Positions 1-7,637 of a stretch of 9,271 nt of DNA are shown here, one piece after another; within the stretch, counting starts at the first letter, position 1, and each line of letters starts with the position of its first letter. Under the pieces are notes generated by a model. That model did not search any database, was not told the DNA's origin, and saw only the letters and a list, made by a program, of their open reading frames with translations. This stretch comes from CBDVAK01 sp965371945 (GTDB taxonomy: Bacteria > Pseudomonadota > Gammaproteobacteria > Competibacterales > JAHEDQ01), in NCBI GenBank assembly GCA_965371945.1, contig CBDVAK010000132.1, positions 1-9,271 on the forward strand. The letters are read 5' to 3'. Position numbers and translations under genes: made by a program.

Positions 1-1
1 G

Positions 2-217
2 AGCCGGATTCAAAATGACCTCCTGGGCGTGGCTTTCAACTGGATAAATGCGACAGATGGGGTTCGTGACGAATACAACGTGGAGGTATTTTACCGATTC
101 CCGATCTTTCCGCTGGTAGATACGACTTTCAGCTACCAATATGTCAAGGATCCTGCTTTGGACCTCGGAATTGATCATGCTTCAGTGTTCAGCCTGCGAC
201 TCAAGACAACCTTCTGA
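2..217 (+). CDS. OprB-like carbohydrate-selective porin, C-terminal fragment
   Basis: The frame is open from the window edge, so only the last 71 residues of a longer protein are present. The fragment alternates polar and hydrophobic residues as outer-membrane beta-strands do. It contains the stretch EVFYRFPIFPLVDTTFSYQY followed by VKDPALD, and it ends VFSLRLKTTF with a terminal phenylalanine, the usual signal for BAM-assisted insertion. The pattern of a YR strand, a Y-x-Y-[VI]-x-[DN]-P-A-L segment and a final F is what I know from the C-terminus of OprB porins, which let sugars cross the outer membrane. Substrate cannot be judged. The next gene starts 34 bases downstream on the same strand, so the two may be co-transcribed. 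Other 16- or 18-strand porin families remain possible. Confidence 0.68.
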   Translation, partial: SRIQNDLLGVAFNWINATDGVRDEYNVEVFYRFPIFPLVDTTFSYQYVKDPALDLGIDHASVFSLRLKTTF

Positions 218-251
218 CCTGATAAGGTTCCGACACAGGAAAGGTTTAGCC

Positions 252-1082
252 GTGAAGGATGCTTTCAAATTATTGGCATGTGGCATTATCTTATTGTCAG
301 GGCTTGCCTTTGCTGACGAGCCCACGCTGACCATTGCTACAAAAACCGGGGAAAAAACCTTTACCGTTTCAGAACTACTGAAAAGGAAAGATACCGAGAC
401 GGTCGTCGTGGAAAATGACCCGGTCTATCCGGGTCAAAAAATGGAATATGTGGCCCTTAAAGTAAGCAGCTTGTTTGACCAGGTTGAACTTGATGATGAT
501 GCGATCATCCAGTTCGTAACTCTGGACGGCTTTTCAGCACCAGTCTCAAGGCAAAGACTGTTAAACAAATCGTCAAAAGAATCCATTGCCTATATTGCAA
601 TGGAATTGCCAAATAAAAAGTGGCCGCCAATGAAACCAGGAAAGCCTTCAGCCGGGCCATTTTATCTTATCTGGAAGAATCCTGAGCTTTCTCATATTAG
701 CTCTGAAGAGTGGTCTTATATGTTGGCGGCATTCGAAGTCAAAGGCTCTTTGGAAACCGCTTATCCAAAGATATTTCCATCGAGCAAGCTTTCCAGGAAT
801 GATCCTGTTTCAGAAGGCTTTCAGTTGTTTGTTAAAAATTGTTTTGCCTGCCATACCATGAATAAAGAGGGTGCGTCCAATATCGGACCTGATTTGAACG
901 TGCCGATGAATCCTACGGAATATTTTCGCACAGGGGCCCTGAAAACATTGATAAGAAATCCTCAAGCTGTCAGACACTGGCCAAACGGCCGTATGAAAGG
1001 CTTTAATCCAGAAATCTTAAGCAATGCAGATCTGGACCATCTGATTGCCTACCTGGAGCACATGTCCAAACGCAGAAAGTAA
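252..1082 (+). CDS. secreted two-domain c-type cytochrome
   Basis: The predicted protein has 276 residues and begins at a GTG preceded by AGGAAAGG. An upstream in-frame ATG at 141 would overlap the porin and put 37 charged, Cys-containing residues before the signal peptide, so I rejected it. Residues 1-21 form a signal peptide with likely cleavage after AFA. Residues about 22-180 hold an N-terminal domain with no haem motif; phrases such as FTVSELL, VTLDGFSAPVS and GPFYLIW recall the molybdopterin-oxidoreductase (sulfite oxidase-like) fold found without cofactor in some small proteins, but this is only a resemblance. Residues about 185-276 are a class I cytochrome c domain: haem motif CFACH at 197-201 and GRMKGF with Met248 as probable axial ligand. 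It should act as a periplasmic electron carrier or redox subunit. Its partner is not in the window. Codon and base use are more AT-rich than in the operon to the right. Confidence 0.82.
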   Translation: MKDAFKLLACGIILLSGLAFADEPTLTIATKTGEKTFTVSELLKRKDTETVVVENDPVYPGQKMEYVALKVSSLFDQVELDDDAIIQFVTLDGFSAPVSRQRLLNKSSKESIAYIAMELPNKKWPPMKPGKPSAGPFYLIWKNPELSHISSEEWSYMLAAFEVKGSLETAYPKIFPSSKLSRNDPVSEGFQLFVKNCFACHTMNKEGASNIGPDLNVPMNPTEYFRTGALKTLIRNPQAVRHWPNGRMKGFNPEILSNADLDHLIAYLEHMSKRRK

Positions 1083-1450
1083 TTACACGCTGGATATTGA
1101 TCTCGGCCAAATAGCCCGACCAGGAGGTGCTGGTCAGCGGCGCCAGCAACACCAGCAGTTGGCATATTGAGGGGGTTTTTCTCTGATCCTCATTTAATTT
1201 GATCAAAAATCAGGGGAAACCCATCAGATAATTTGGTCACTCTCACCGCCATGCTCAAGTGACTTCATGGGCAAAGGCAGGGGAAAATACGAGGCACAAT
1301 AGGAAAAGCAGCGCAGTGCTCCGCTGATCCTGGCCGGCGCACCTGCATCGACCGCAAGTGCGATACTGGAATTTCAACACTATACTCTGTCTAGGGAGAT
1401 TTCGACCGGAATTGTGATGTTGGCTACAATATTAGGCGCTTGGAGTTACA
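1083..1450. other. intergenic region between cytochrome and AraC regulator
   Basis: No convincing gene is seen in these 368 bases. Just after the cytochrome stop there is a GC-rich patch with a perfect 6-bp inverted repeat (GACCAG at 1118-1123, CTGGTC at 1130-1135, 6-base loop). A weaker stem GCCAGC/GTTGGC follows, and a T5 tract lies some way downstream (gggggtttttct). This could be an imperfect transcription terminator, but no stem is directly followed by the T tract. From about 1180 to 1230 the sequence is AT-rich. The right end holds a candidate promoter for the regulator gene. Confidence 0.6.
1402..1430 (+). promoter_or_regulatory. candidate sigma-70 promoter of the AraC-family gene
   Basis: TCGACC (1402-1407, four of six matches to TTGACA) and TACAAT (1425-1430, five of six to TATAAT) are separated by exactly 17 bases. 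Transcription would start near 1437, giving a short leader that includes GGAG at 1442-1445, five bases before the ATG at 1451. This is a pattern match only; a chance match of this quality is quite possible. Confidence 0.35.
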
Positions 1451-2395
1451 ATGCAAACTGTCATCTACAGGGATTTTGACGCCTTCGCAGCCGATGTTCG
1501 CGACGTGGATTGCGTCATGTTGCTCCAGAATCCATCACGCCGTGTCTGGACCATCAGGCATGCCAACCTTCCTGGGATACATATCCAGCTGGGACGGTTG
1601 GGTAGTGGCAACATTGTTGAGGGACAATCATGGCGGGATGGATACGTGTTCTACATGCCGCTCAGCAACACATGCGAGTACTCGGCAAACGGAACCGCTC
1701 TGAAAAAAGATTCGTTGATGGTTCTGGAACCGGGATGTGAGTTTTGTATCAGCACCAAGAGTGACCACGATTGGTGCACGATTTTCGTTTCTGCCGACAA
1801 GTTGGCTCGTAGCGGCGGTCTCCTGAAGCCATCGGGTTCCGAAAAGATGACCTGTCGAGTGGCCAGCACAGGCCGACAGGTCGCGGATCGGTTCCGGGCG
1901 CTGGTGAGCCAGGTGATGATTGCTGACACCAATTGCTCAGGTTTCGAATCGTCGCTTGCAGCGACCCGTGCTGAAGCGGAACTGCTGAAAGTCGCCTCTT
2001 CGATTGTTGACGGGCAACCAGCGCACGCAGCCGTACAGGCGGGACGGCCCAGGTTTTCTCGACAGGAGGTTATCCGTCGTGCCAAGCAGCTGTTGTTCGA
2101 AGAACGCGACGGCAAACCCGTTCGCGTGGGGGAGTTGGCGGTTGCATCCGGGGTGTCTGAACGAACACTCCGGACAGCCTTCAACGAGTATTTTGGCACG
2201 GGACCGGTTCGTTATCTTCATCTGAGGCAACTTCATCTGGTCAAACTTGCACTACAGGCAGCGGATCCCGCCACGGAATCGGTTGCGAAAGTGTTCGTTC
2301 GACACGGAGAGTGGGAGTTCGGTCGTTTTGCTGCGCGTTACCATCAGTTGTTTGGTGAACGACCGTCTGAAACATTGCAACGGACCGCTCGGTGA
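1451..2395 (+). CDS. AraC-family transcriptional regulator
   Basis: The protein has 314 residues. The start is supported by GGAG five bases upstream. Residues about 1-190 are a poorly conserved sensing domain of beta-rich type (for example RHANLPGIHIQLGRLGSGN and the patch YVFYMPL), which would bind an unknown effector. Residues about 203-310 are the AraC/XylS DNA-binding domain with two helix-turn-helix units: VGELAVASGVSERTLRTAF with EYFGTGPVRYLHLRQL (about 226-261), and SVAKVFVRHGEWEFGRFAARY followed by LFGERPSETL (about 277-309). The second unit has the G-x-x-x-x-GRF-x-x-x-Y-x-x-x-FGE-x-P-S pattern typical of the family. The gene runs toward the purine operon and ends 206 bases from its last gene, so a role in controlling that operon is possible but not shown. 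The preceding porin and cytochrome are the other candidates for its targets. Confidence 0.9.
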   Translation: MQTVIYRDFDAFAADVRDVDCVMLLQNPSRRVWTIRHANLPGIHIQLGRLGSGNIVEGQSWRDGYVFYMPLSNTCEYSANGTALKKDSLMVLEPGCEFCISTKSDHDWCTIFVSADKLARSGGLLKPSGSEKMTCRVASTGRQVADRFRALVSQVMIADTNCSGFESSLAATRAEAELLKVASSIVDGQPAHAAVQAGRPRFSRQEVIRRAKQLLFEERDGKPVRVGELAVASGVSERTLRTAFNEYFGTGPVRYLHLRQLHLVKLALQAADPATESVAKVFVRHGEWEFGRFAARYHQLFGERPSETLQRTAR

Positions 2396-2466
2396 TGATC
2401 TACGCTAGCGGGTCTGGGTTCTTATGGGCGAGGATGACCGCGTGCATAGCCCCGAAAGCGTGCCAG

Positions 2467-2483
2467 CGGCATTGAATATGCCG
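2467..2483. repeat. small hairpin in the convergent gap
   Basis: Perfect 6-bp inverted repeat CGGCAT / ATGCCG with the five-base loop TGAAT. It lies between the stop codon of the AraC-type gene (2395) and that of puuE (2602), where a two-way terminator would be expected. An alternative outer pairing CAGCGG / CCGCTG overlaps it. No T tract follows on either strand, so a terminator role is only a guess. The rest of 2396-2601 shows no gene that I can support. Confidence 0.3.
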
Positions 2484-2601
2484 ATTCCGCTGTAGAGATT
2501 GCTGTCACTCTCGACGCTCCATGTACCGCCGTCACTCTAAGAACTGTCGCGATGATCGCCGTGAATGTGATCCAACTACGCCACAGTATCGACACCGCGC
2601 T

Positions 2602-3525
2602 TTACCGGCCGTGACTTCCTGGAGTTGCGGGGTGATGGGCGATCCAGTGTCTGGCGATGTCGATACGCCGGCATATCCAGACCTGTTGATGACCGCGCAC
2701 ATAGTCGAGAAAGCGTGCCAGTGCCGCGGCACGCCCGGGGCGCCCGACCAGCCGGCAGTGCAGTCCCACCGACATCATTCGCGGTTGTCGTTCGCCCTCC
2801 GCATAGAGCATGTCGAAGCTGTCTTTCAGGTACTGGTAGAACTGCTCGCCCGAGTTGAACCCCTGGGGGCTGGCGAAACGCATGTCGTTGGCATCCAGGG
2901 TATAGGGCACCATCAGTTGCGGCGGGGTCTGGTTGTGGTCCCAGTAGGGCAGTTCGTCGGCATAGCTGTCAGCGTTGTAGACGAACCCGGCCGCCGCGGC
3001 CAGCCGGTGTGATTGTGGACTGCAGCGGCCCAGATACCAGCCCTGCGGTCGTGATCCGGTAACCCGGGTGTGGATCTCGATGGCCTTTTCCAGGTGCTCG
3101 CGTTCAACGGCTTCGGTGATGTACTGATAGTCGATCCAGCGATAACCGTGGCTGGCGATTTCCCAGTCCGCGGCCAGCATGGTGGCCACCGCCGCCGGGT
3201 TGCGCTCCAGCGCCATGGCGACCCCGAACACCGTCACCGGCAGTCCACGTTCCGTGAACAACCGATGCAAACGCCAGAAACCCACCCGCGCGCCGTATTC
3301 GTAGACCGATTCCATGTTGACGTTACGCACGCCGGGCAGCGGTTGCGCACCCACGGTCTCGGACAGAAACGCCTCGGAGGCCGAGTCGCCGTGCAGGATG
3401 CAGTTCTCGCCGCCTTCTTCGTAGTTGATGACGAACTGCAGCGCGAGCATGGCCTCACCGGGCCAGTGTGGCTGCGGGGGTGTGGCGCCGTAACCGATCA
3501 GATCCCTTGGGTAGTGTTCACTCAC
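2602..3525 (-). CDS. puuE: allantoinase, metal-independent PuuE type (polysaccharide deacetylase fold)
   Basis: This enzyme hydrolyses (S)-allantoin to allantoate in the cytoplasm. The protein of 307 residues matches the usual size of PuuE, a NodB/polysaccharide-deacetylase-fold allantoinase unrelated to the amidohydrolase AllB. Visible family blocks are YPRDLIGYG (about 4-12), NYEEGGE (34-40), ESVYEYGARVGFWRL (72-86), EIASHGYRWIDY (122-133), GWYLGRCSPQ (162-171), DSYADELPYW (186-195) and VGLHCRLVGRPGR (253-265). I chose the GTG at 3525, not the ATG at 3558, because the protein then begins VSEHYPRDLIGYG as in the family and the GTG overlaps the guaD stop (GTGA); AGGA lies nine bases before it. 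It is the last gene of the operon and its product feeds allantoicase. Confidence 0.93.
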   Translation of the reverse strand: MSEHYPRDLIGYGATPPQPHWPGEAMLALQFVINYEEGGENCILHGDSASEAFLSETVGAQPLPGVRNVNMESVYEYGARVGFWRLHRLFTERGLPVTVFGVAMALERNPAAVATMLAADWEIASHGYRWIDYQYITEAVEREHLEKAIEIHTRVTGSRPQGWYLGRCSPQSHRLAAAAGFVYNADSYADELPYWDHNQTPPQLMVPYTLDANDMRFASPQGFNSGEQFYQYLKDSFDMLYAEGERQPRMMSVGLHCRLVGRPGRAAALARFLDYVRGHQQVWICRRIDIARHWIAHHPATPGSHGR

Positions 3526-4868
3526 GATGCGGGTTCCTGGCTGTGGTTGGGGTGGCACAGACGACCGGTCAGCCAGGTGGCTGCGACGGCACGGTCATCA
3601 CCGAGCATCATCCATATGAAAAAGCGTTCCAGGGGGTCTGTGGTGGTACTCATGCGGCGCTTGATCAAGGGTGTGGCGGCAGGGTCCAGCACCATGAAGT
3701 CGGCCTCCTTGCCGGGGCACAAATTGCCGATATGATCGTCCAGATACAGTGCCCGGGCACCACCCAGGGTAGCCAGATAGAGGGCCCTGGCGGGGGTCAG
3801 AGTCTGCCCGCGCATCTGCGCGACCTTGTAGGCTTCGTTGAGTGTTAGCAACATGCTGAAACTGGTGCCACCACCGACGTCGGTGGCCAGCCCCACCCGT
3901 ATCCCGAGTTCGTTGGCCGCTTGCAGGTCGAACAGTCCGCTGCCCAGAAACAGGTTGGAGGTCGGGCAAAACGCCATGGCGGCGCCGCTGTCGGACATGC
4001 GCTGGCGATCCTGGTCGTCGAGGTGGATGCAGTGGGCGAACACCGAGCGTTCGCGCAACAAGCCATAGTGTTCGTAGACATCCAGATAGCTGCGGCTCCA
4101 TGGGAACAACCGCGCCACCCACTCGACTTCATCCCGGTTCTCCGCGACATGTGTGTGCACATAGACGTCGGGGTGTTCGCTGGCCAGGCGCCCGGCCTGC
4201 TGCAGCTGGGCGTCACTGGAGGTTGCCGCGAAACGCGGGGTGATGGCGTACGCCAGACGGTCCTGATGGTGCCAGCGTTCGATCAAGCGCTTGCTATCGA
4301 GATAGCCGCGTTCCGGGTCATCGCGCAGGAAGTCCGGGCAGTTGCGGTCCATCAGCACCTTGCCGGCCAGCAGCCGCATACCGCGTCGGCGGGCGGATTC
4401 GAATATGGCGTCGGCCGATTGTGGATGCACGGTCCCCAGCACCAGCGCGGTGGTGGTGCCGTTGCGCAACAGTTCATCGATGAAGAAATCCGCCACCTCG
4501 GCCGCATGTTGCGGGTTCTCGAATTGCTGCTCGGTGGGAAACGCGTAGCGGGTCAGCCAGTCCAGCAACTGTTCGCCATGGCTGGCGATCATATCGGTCT
4601 GCGGGTAGTGGATATGGGTGTCGATGAAGCCCGGAACGATCAGCTTGCCGCGCAGATCCTCGACCGGCACGTTGTCGCCGAGGTCGGGCAACAGCCGCTG
4701 TGCGGGTTCCAGGCGGGCAACGCGGCCGTTTTCGACCAGCAGTAGCGCATCATCCAGGTATTCGATCGCGTCGTTGTGGTGGTCTTGCCCCGGGTCACGC
4801 AGGCAATGCAGAAGCGGACCCCGAAAGGCTCGGGTCCGCAGGCTGTCGGTTGCGTTGTAGGTGGGCAT
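3522..4868 (-). CDS. guaD: guanine deaminase (amidohydrolase superfamily)
   Basis: The enzyme deaminates guanine to xanthine and ammonia, the entry step for guanine into the urate route. The protein has 448 residues, close to the roughly 440 of known bacterial GuaD. It carries the amidohydrolase metal site: PGFIDTHIHYPQ (79-90, His85 and His87), HTHVAEN (238-244, His240 and Glu243), FAHCIHL (277-283, His279) and ATDVGGGTSFSM (328-339, Asp330). The PGFIDTHIHYPQ and DVGGGTS forms are typical of guanine deaminase and help separate it from chlorohydrolase or cytosine deaminase relatives. It starts six bases after the allantoicase stop and its own stop overlaps the puuE start. Xanthine dehydrogenase, which must connect xanthine to urate, is not in the window. 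Confidence 0.94.
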   Translation of the reverse strand: MPTYNATDSLRTRAFRGPLLHCLRDPGQDHHNDAIEYLDDALLLVENGRVARLEPAQRLLPDLGDNVPVEDLRGKLIVPGFIDTHIHYPQTDMIASHGEQLLDWLTRYAFPTEQQFENPQHAAEVADFFIDELLRNGTTTALVLGTVHPQSADAIFESARRRGMRLLAGKVLMDRNCPDFLRDDPERGYLDSKRLIERWHHQDRLAYAITPRFAATSSDAQLQQAGRLASEHPDVYVHTHVAENRDEVEWVARLFPWSRSYLDVYEHYGLLRERSVFAHCIHLDDQDRQRMSDSGAAMAFCPTSNLFLGSGLFDLQAANELGIRVGLATDVGGGTSFSMLLTLNEAYKVAQMRGQTLTPARALYLATLGGARALYLDDHIGNLCPGKEADFMVLDPAATPLIKRRMSTTTDPLERFFIWMMLGDDRAVAATWLTGRLCHPNHSQEPAS

Positions 4869-4874
4869 CCGGGC

Positions 4875-5879
4875 TCAACCCGCGAAGTGACCGAGCAAGC
4901 GGATGCGGCTGATGCCACCGTCGGGAAATATGTTCAGGCGCACGTGGCTGACAGCGCCGGTATCGAGCACCTGCTCCGAGAATTCGTGCTCGGCGTCCAT
5001 GCCCAGACTAACCTCCGGCAAGAGGGTGTCCCAGAACAGACTCTGGGTGGCGATCACCTCCGCGCTGCCCCCGCTGACCCGTGCCGCCTGCAGCGAGGCA
5101 CGATCAGGATAGTTGCCTTTGAAATGGGCGGTGTCGATGATGACCCTGGTGACCACGCCGGGCTGGGCGAGGGCGATGATCGCCCAGTCATTGCCGGGTT
5201 CGCGGCGTCTTCGGGTTTCCCAGCCGTCTCCCATGTTGATCCCGCGTCCGGGTGCGATGAGGTTGTGTATGCTACCGAAGTGTTCGTCGTTGCAGGCCAG
5301 TGCGCGACCGCCGTTCTCCATCGCGATCAGGTCGATGAGGCCATCCACGCGAACGTTGGCCCGCTCGGGTCTGACCTCTCCGTAGACCCGCAATCGGGCG
5401 ACGCCTCCATCAGGGTAAATATTCAGCCGCAGATGGGTCACGACGCCACCATCAGTGACTGGCAGAAGGTGGTGAGAGTCACCCTGCAACGGCGTGGCGG
5501 CAAGCAGTTCGCGCCAGACTGCATCCCCGGCAGGGACTTCGTCGGTACTGACGCAGGCGTCGACTGAAGCCGATGGCGGGTAGTTGCCGGTAAAATGGCT
5601 GGTATCGATATCGAGGCCGTTCACCACCCCGGGTACCCCCAGTCTGACGATACAGTAGTCGTAGCCGGACTCGCGCTTTCGGCGCGATTCCCAGCCGTCC
5701 ATCCACTTGCCGTGGTCATCGAACTTGTCGGCGATGAAGACCGGATCGCGAGGGTCGATCAGGCGTTCCCGGGGTGCAAAGAAATCGTCGGTGGCGAACA
5801 CCGCGCGAGAGCCCAGCCGGGGTTGGGCAAGGTCGATCCATTGCTGGAAAGGGCTGGCTTTGGGGGTAGTTCCGGACAT
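4875..5879 (-). CDS. alc: allantoicase
   Basis: Allantoicase (allantoate amidinohydrolase) splits allantoate into ureidoglycolate and urea. The protein has 334 residues, the normal size, and shows the internal duplication of the family clearly. DGWESRRKRE (61-70) matches DGWETRRRRE (218-227), DTSHFTGNYP (92-101) matches DTAHFKGNYP (249-258), and HLRLNIYPDGGVARLRVYG (149-167) matches HVRLNIFPDGGISRIRLLG (312-330). Each half is a jelly-roll-like allantoicase repeat. The start ATG lies 13 bases after the uraD stop, with only a weak ribosome-binding sequence (TGGA), so translation may depend on the upstream gene. The urea-releasing route is used here; no allantoate amidohydrolase is seen in the window. 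No ureidoglycolate lyase gene is present to finish the path to glyoxylate. Confidence 0.95.
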   Translation of the reverse strand: MSGTTPKASPFQQWIDLAQPRLGSRAVFATDDFFAPRERLIDPRDPVFIADKFDDHGKWMDGWESRRKRESGYDYCIVRLGVPGVVNGLDIDTSHFTGNYPPSASVDACVSTDEVPAGDAVWRELLAATPLQGDSHHLLPVTDGGVVTHLRLNIYPDGGVARLRVYGEVRPERANVRVDGLIDLIAMENGGRALACNDEHFGSIHNLIAPGRGINMGDGWETRRRREPGNDWAIIALAQPGVVTRVIIDTAHFKGNYPDRASLQAARVSGGSAEVIATQSLFWDTLLPEVSLGMDAEHEFSEQVLDTGAVSHVRLNIFPDGGISRIRLLGHFAG

Positions 5880-5892
5880 GTTGCGGTTCCAG

Positions 5893-6441
5893 TCAGGGAG
5901 TCTGGCGGTCAGCGCCCGCCAGGGTTTCCAGTCGCAGCCGTGCGATGCGGTTGATCTCGGTGAGCGCCTGCTGGAACTCGGTGTCTGGATCGTGTTGCAG
6001 GCGTTGTTCGAACGCGGCCAGGATCGCGTGGCGGTTGCTGCCCTTGACTGCCATCACGAACGGAAAGCCGAACTTCTGTCGATAGGCGGTGTTGGCTTTC
6101 TGAAAGCGATCGAACTCCTCCGGGTCACACTGGTCGATTCCCGCGCTGGCCTGCTCGCCACTGGACTCGCTGGTCAGTTCACCCCGCACAGCCGCTTTTC
6201 CGGCCAGATCCGGGTGGGCCTTTATCAGCGCCAGTTGCTGTTCGTGATCGGCATCCAGCATGGTCCTCGACAGCGCCGCGATCAGCCCCGCGACCGAGTC
6301 CTGTTGTGGCGTGAGTCCCCGTTGCCAGGTCTCCCGGGCAACCCATGGCGAGTGCTCGTACAGGGCGCCAAAATGCAGCACGAAATCGTGCTCCCGCATC
6401 TTGCTGGGTAGTGGTTGCAGTGCTGCTCCAGCGTTGCTCAT
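5893..6441 (-). CDS. uraD: 2-oxo-4-hydroxy-4-carboxy-5-ureidoimidazoline (OHCU) decarboxylase
   Basis: This small enzyme decarboxylates OHCU to (S)-allantoin, the third step of urate breakdown. The 182-residue protein has the family features: FGALYEHSPWVA (24-35), AHPDLAGKA (75-83) with His76 as the likely catalytic histidine, SSGEQASAG (93-101), and the long block with KANTAYRQKFGFPFVMAVKG (115-134), followed by a C-terminal helix INRIARLRL. The reading frame is open far upstream inside puuD, but the ATG at 6441 overlaps the puuD stop codon as ATGA and gives a protein of normal length, so I take that start; GGAG lies ten bases before it. The enzyme needs OHCU from 5-hydroxyisourate hydrolase (hiuH), whose gene is not visible here. 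Confidence 0.93.
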   Translation of the reverse strand: MSNAGAALQPLPSKMREHDFVLHFGALYEHSPWVARETWQRGLTPQQDSVAGLIAALSRTMLDADHEQQLALIKAHPDLAGKAAVRGELTSESSGEQASAGIDQCDPEEFDRFQKANTAYRQKFGFPFVMAVKGSNRHAILAAFEQRLQHDPDTEFQQALTEINRIARLRLETLAGADRQTP

Positions 6442-7637
6442 GGCCCCGGCGCTCCGGCCATGAACCATTGGTCGATGGCAGTGCGCTCGGCATCCGTCAT
6501 GGCGGTGAGATTGCCGATCGGCATGGCTTTCGAGACCACTGTTTGCTGATGGATCTGGATGGCCTGAGCGATGATATCCCTGTCGTCCGCGAACACGATC
6601 CCTTTTGGTGCGGCACTGAAGCCGGGTTGGGTGGGTGCCGCCGTATGACAGCCGTTGCAGCGTTGGACGATGATCTCGCGGATCTGGCCGAACACGGGTG
6701 CGCTCGCGCCAGCCTCCGGTGCGGGCAGCGGGCGGGGTGCCAGTGCGATGACCAGACCCAGCAGGATCGCACCCGCCCCCAGCAATGGTAGCGGCGAGGC
6801 TTTGCCGGCGTGACGGGCAACGAACCAGACCCGAATGAGCGCCCCGGCCAGCGAGATCAACAGCAGGATCAGCCAGTTCCAGGCGCTGCCATAGGTCATC
6901 GCGTAGTGGTTGCTGATCATCACAAACAGCACCGGCAGGGTGAAGTAGGTGTTGTGTACCGAGCGTTGTTTGGCCTGCAGACCGGGCTCGGGATCGGGGG
7001 TCTGGCCGCCGCGGGTGGCGGCGACCATCGCCCGTTGCCCGGGCATGATGACGAAAAACACGTTGGCAACCATGATGGTGCCCAGCATGGCGCCGAAATG
7101 GATATAGGCGCCACGACCACTGAACAACTGTGACAGCGCGTAGGCGATCACCACGGTAAACAGAAAAACCACCACGCCCAGCGCCGCATCGTTGCGACCC
7201 AGCGGTGATTTGCACAAACGATCGTAGACCAGCCAGCCACCGACCAGGGTGGCGATACTGATGGCGATCGCCAGCGGCACACTGAGCTCGGCAACCGCGG
7301 GATCGATCAGATAGATGGCAGCGCCGTACCAGTAGATCAGGGCCAGCAGGAACATGCCCGACAGCCACGTCGTATAGGCCTCCCATTTGAACCAGTGCAG
7401 GACCTCCGGCAGCATCGGTGGGGCCACCTTGTATTTCTGCGCATGGTAGAAACCACCACCATGTACCGACCACACCTCGCCACCCACGCCCTTGTCGACA
7501 TCGGCCTGATTCACCGGTGGCAGCAGGTGGTTGTCGAGCCACACGAAATAGAACGAGGCGCCGATCCAGGCGATCCCGGTGATCATGTGTACCCAGCGTC
7601 CGAGCAGGCTCAGCCAGTCGACGATGTATGCTTCCAT
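6438..7637 (-). CDS. puuD: membrane-bound cytochrome c urate oxidase PuuD
   Basis: PuuD oxidises urate to 5-hydroxyisourate and passes electrons to the respiratory chain through a fused cytochrome c, unlike soluble uricase, which makes hydrogen peroxide. The 399-residue protein has a membrane domain (about 1-300) with around eight hydrophobic segments near 8-30, 88-108, 118-138, 149-171, 178-198, 232-248, 252-272 and 284-301. Family phrases include RWVHMITGIAWIGASFYF (14-31), WSVHGGGFYHAQKYK (56-70) and HFKW-like HWFKWEAYTTW (81-91). A C-terminal cytochrome c domain follows, with CNGCH at 327-331 and probable axial Met372 in KAMPIGN. Its start follows a 169-base gap from the BMP gene; GGGA about ten bases upstream is a weak ribosome site. 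The stop overlaps uraD. The cytochrome domain is expected to face the periplasm. Confidence 0.94.
   Translation of the reverse strand: MEAYIVDWLSLLGRWVHMITGIAWIGASFYFVWLDNHLLPPVNQADVDKGVGGEVWSVHGGGFYHAQKYKVAPPMLPEVLHWFKWEAYTTWLSGMFLLALIYWYGAAIYLIDPAVAELSVPLAIAISIATLVGGWLVYDRLCKSPLGRNDAALGVVVFLFTVVIAYALSQLFSGRGAYIHFGAMLGTIMVANVFFVIMPGQRAMVAATRGGQTPDPEPGLQAKQRSVHNTYFTLPVLFVMISNHYAMTYGSAWNWLILLLISLAGALIRVWFVARHAGKASPLPLLGAGAILLGLVIALAPRPLPAPEAGASAPVFGQIREIIVQRCNGCHTAAPTQPGFSAAPKGIVFADDRDIIAQAIQIHQQTVVSKAMPIGNLTAMTDAERTAIDQWFMAGAPGP

Noticed and set aside
1003..1206. Minus-strand frame of 67 residues with a hydrophobic segment (QLLVLLAPLTSTSWSGYLAE)
   Set aside because: Half of it lies antisense to the cytochrome gene, there is no clear ribosome site, and the composition looks like chance reading of a GC-rich patch.
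2521..5567. Several long plus-strand open frames opposite the operon (for example 3921-4745 and 4776-5567)
   Set aside because: They are antisense to puuE, guaD and alc, whose proteins are clearly recognised; long antisense frames are expected in GC-rich genes.
6442..7542. Upstream extension of the uraD frame to a 549-residue protein
   Set aside because: The extra part is the wrong frame of puuD, rich in Arg and Gly; the ATG overlapping the puuD stop gives a protein of family length.
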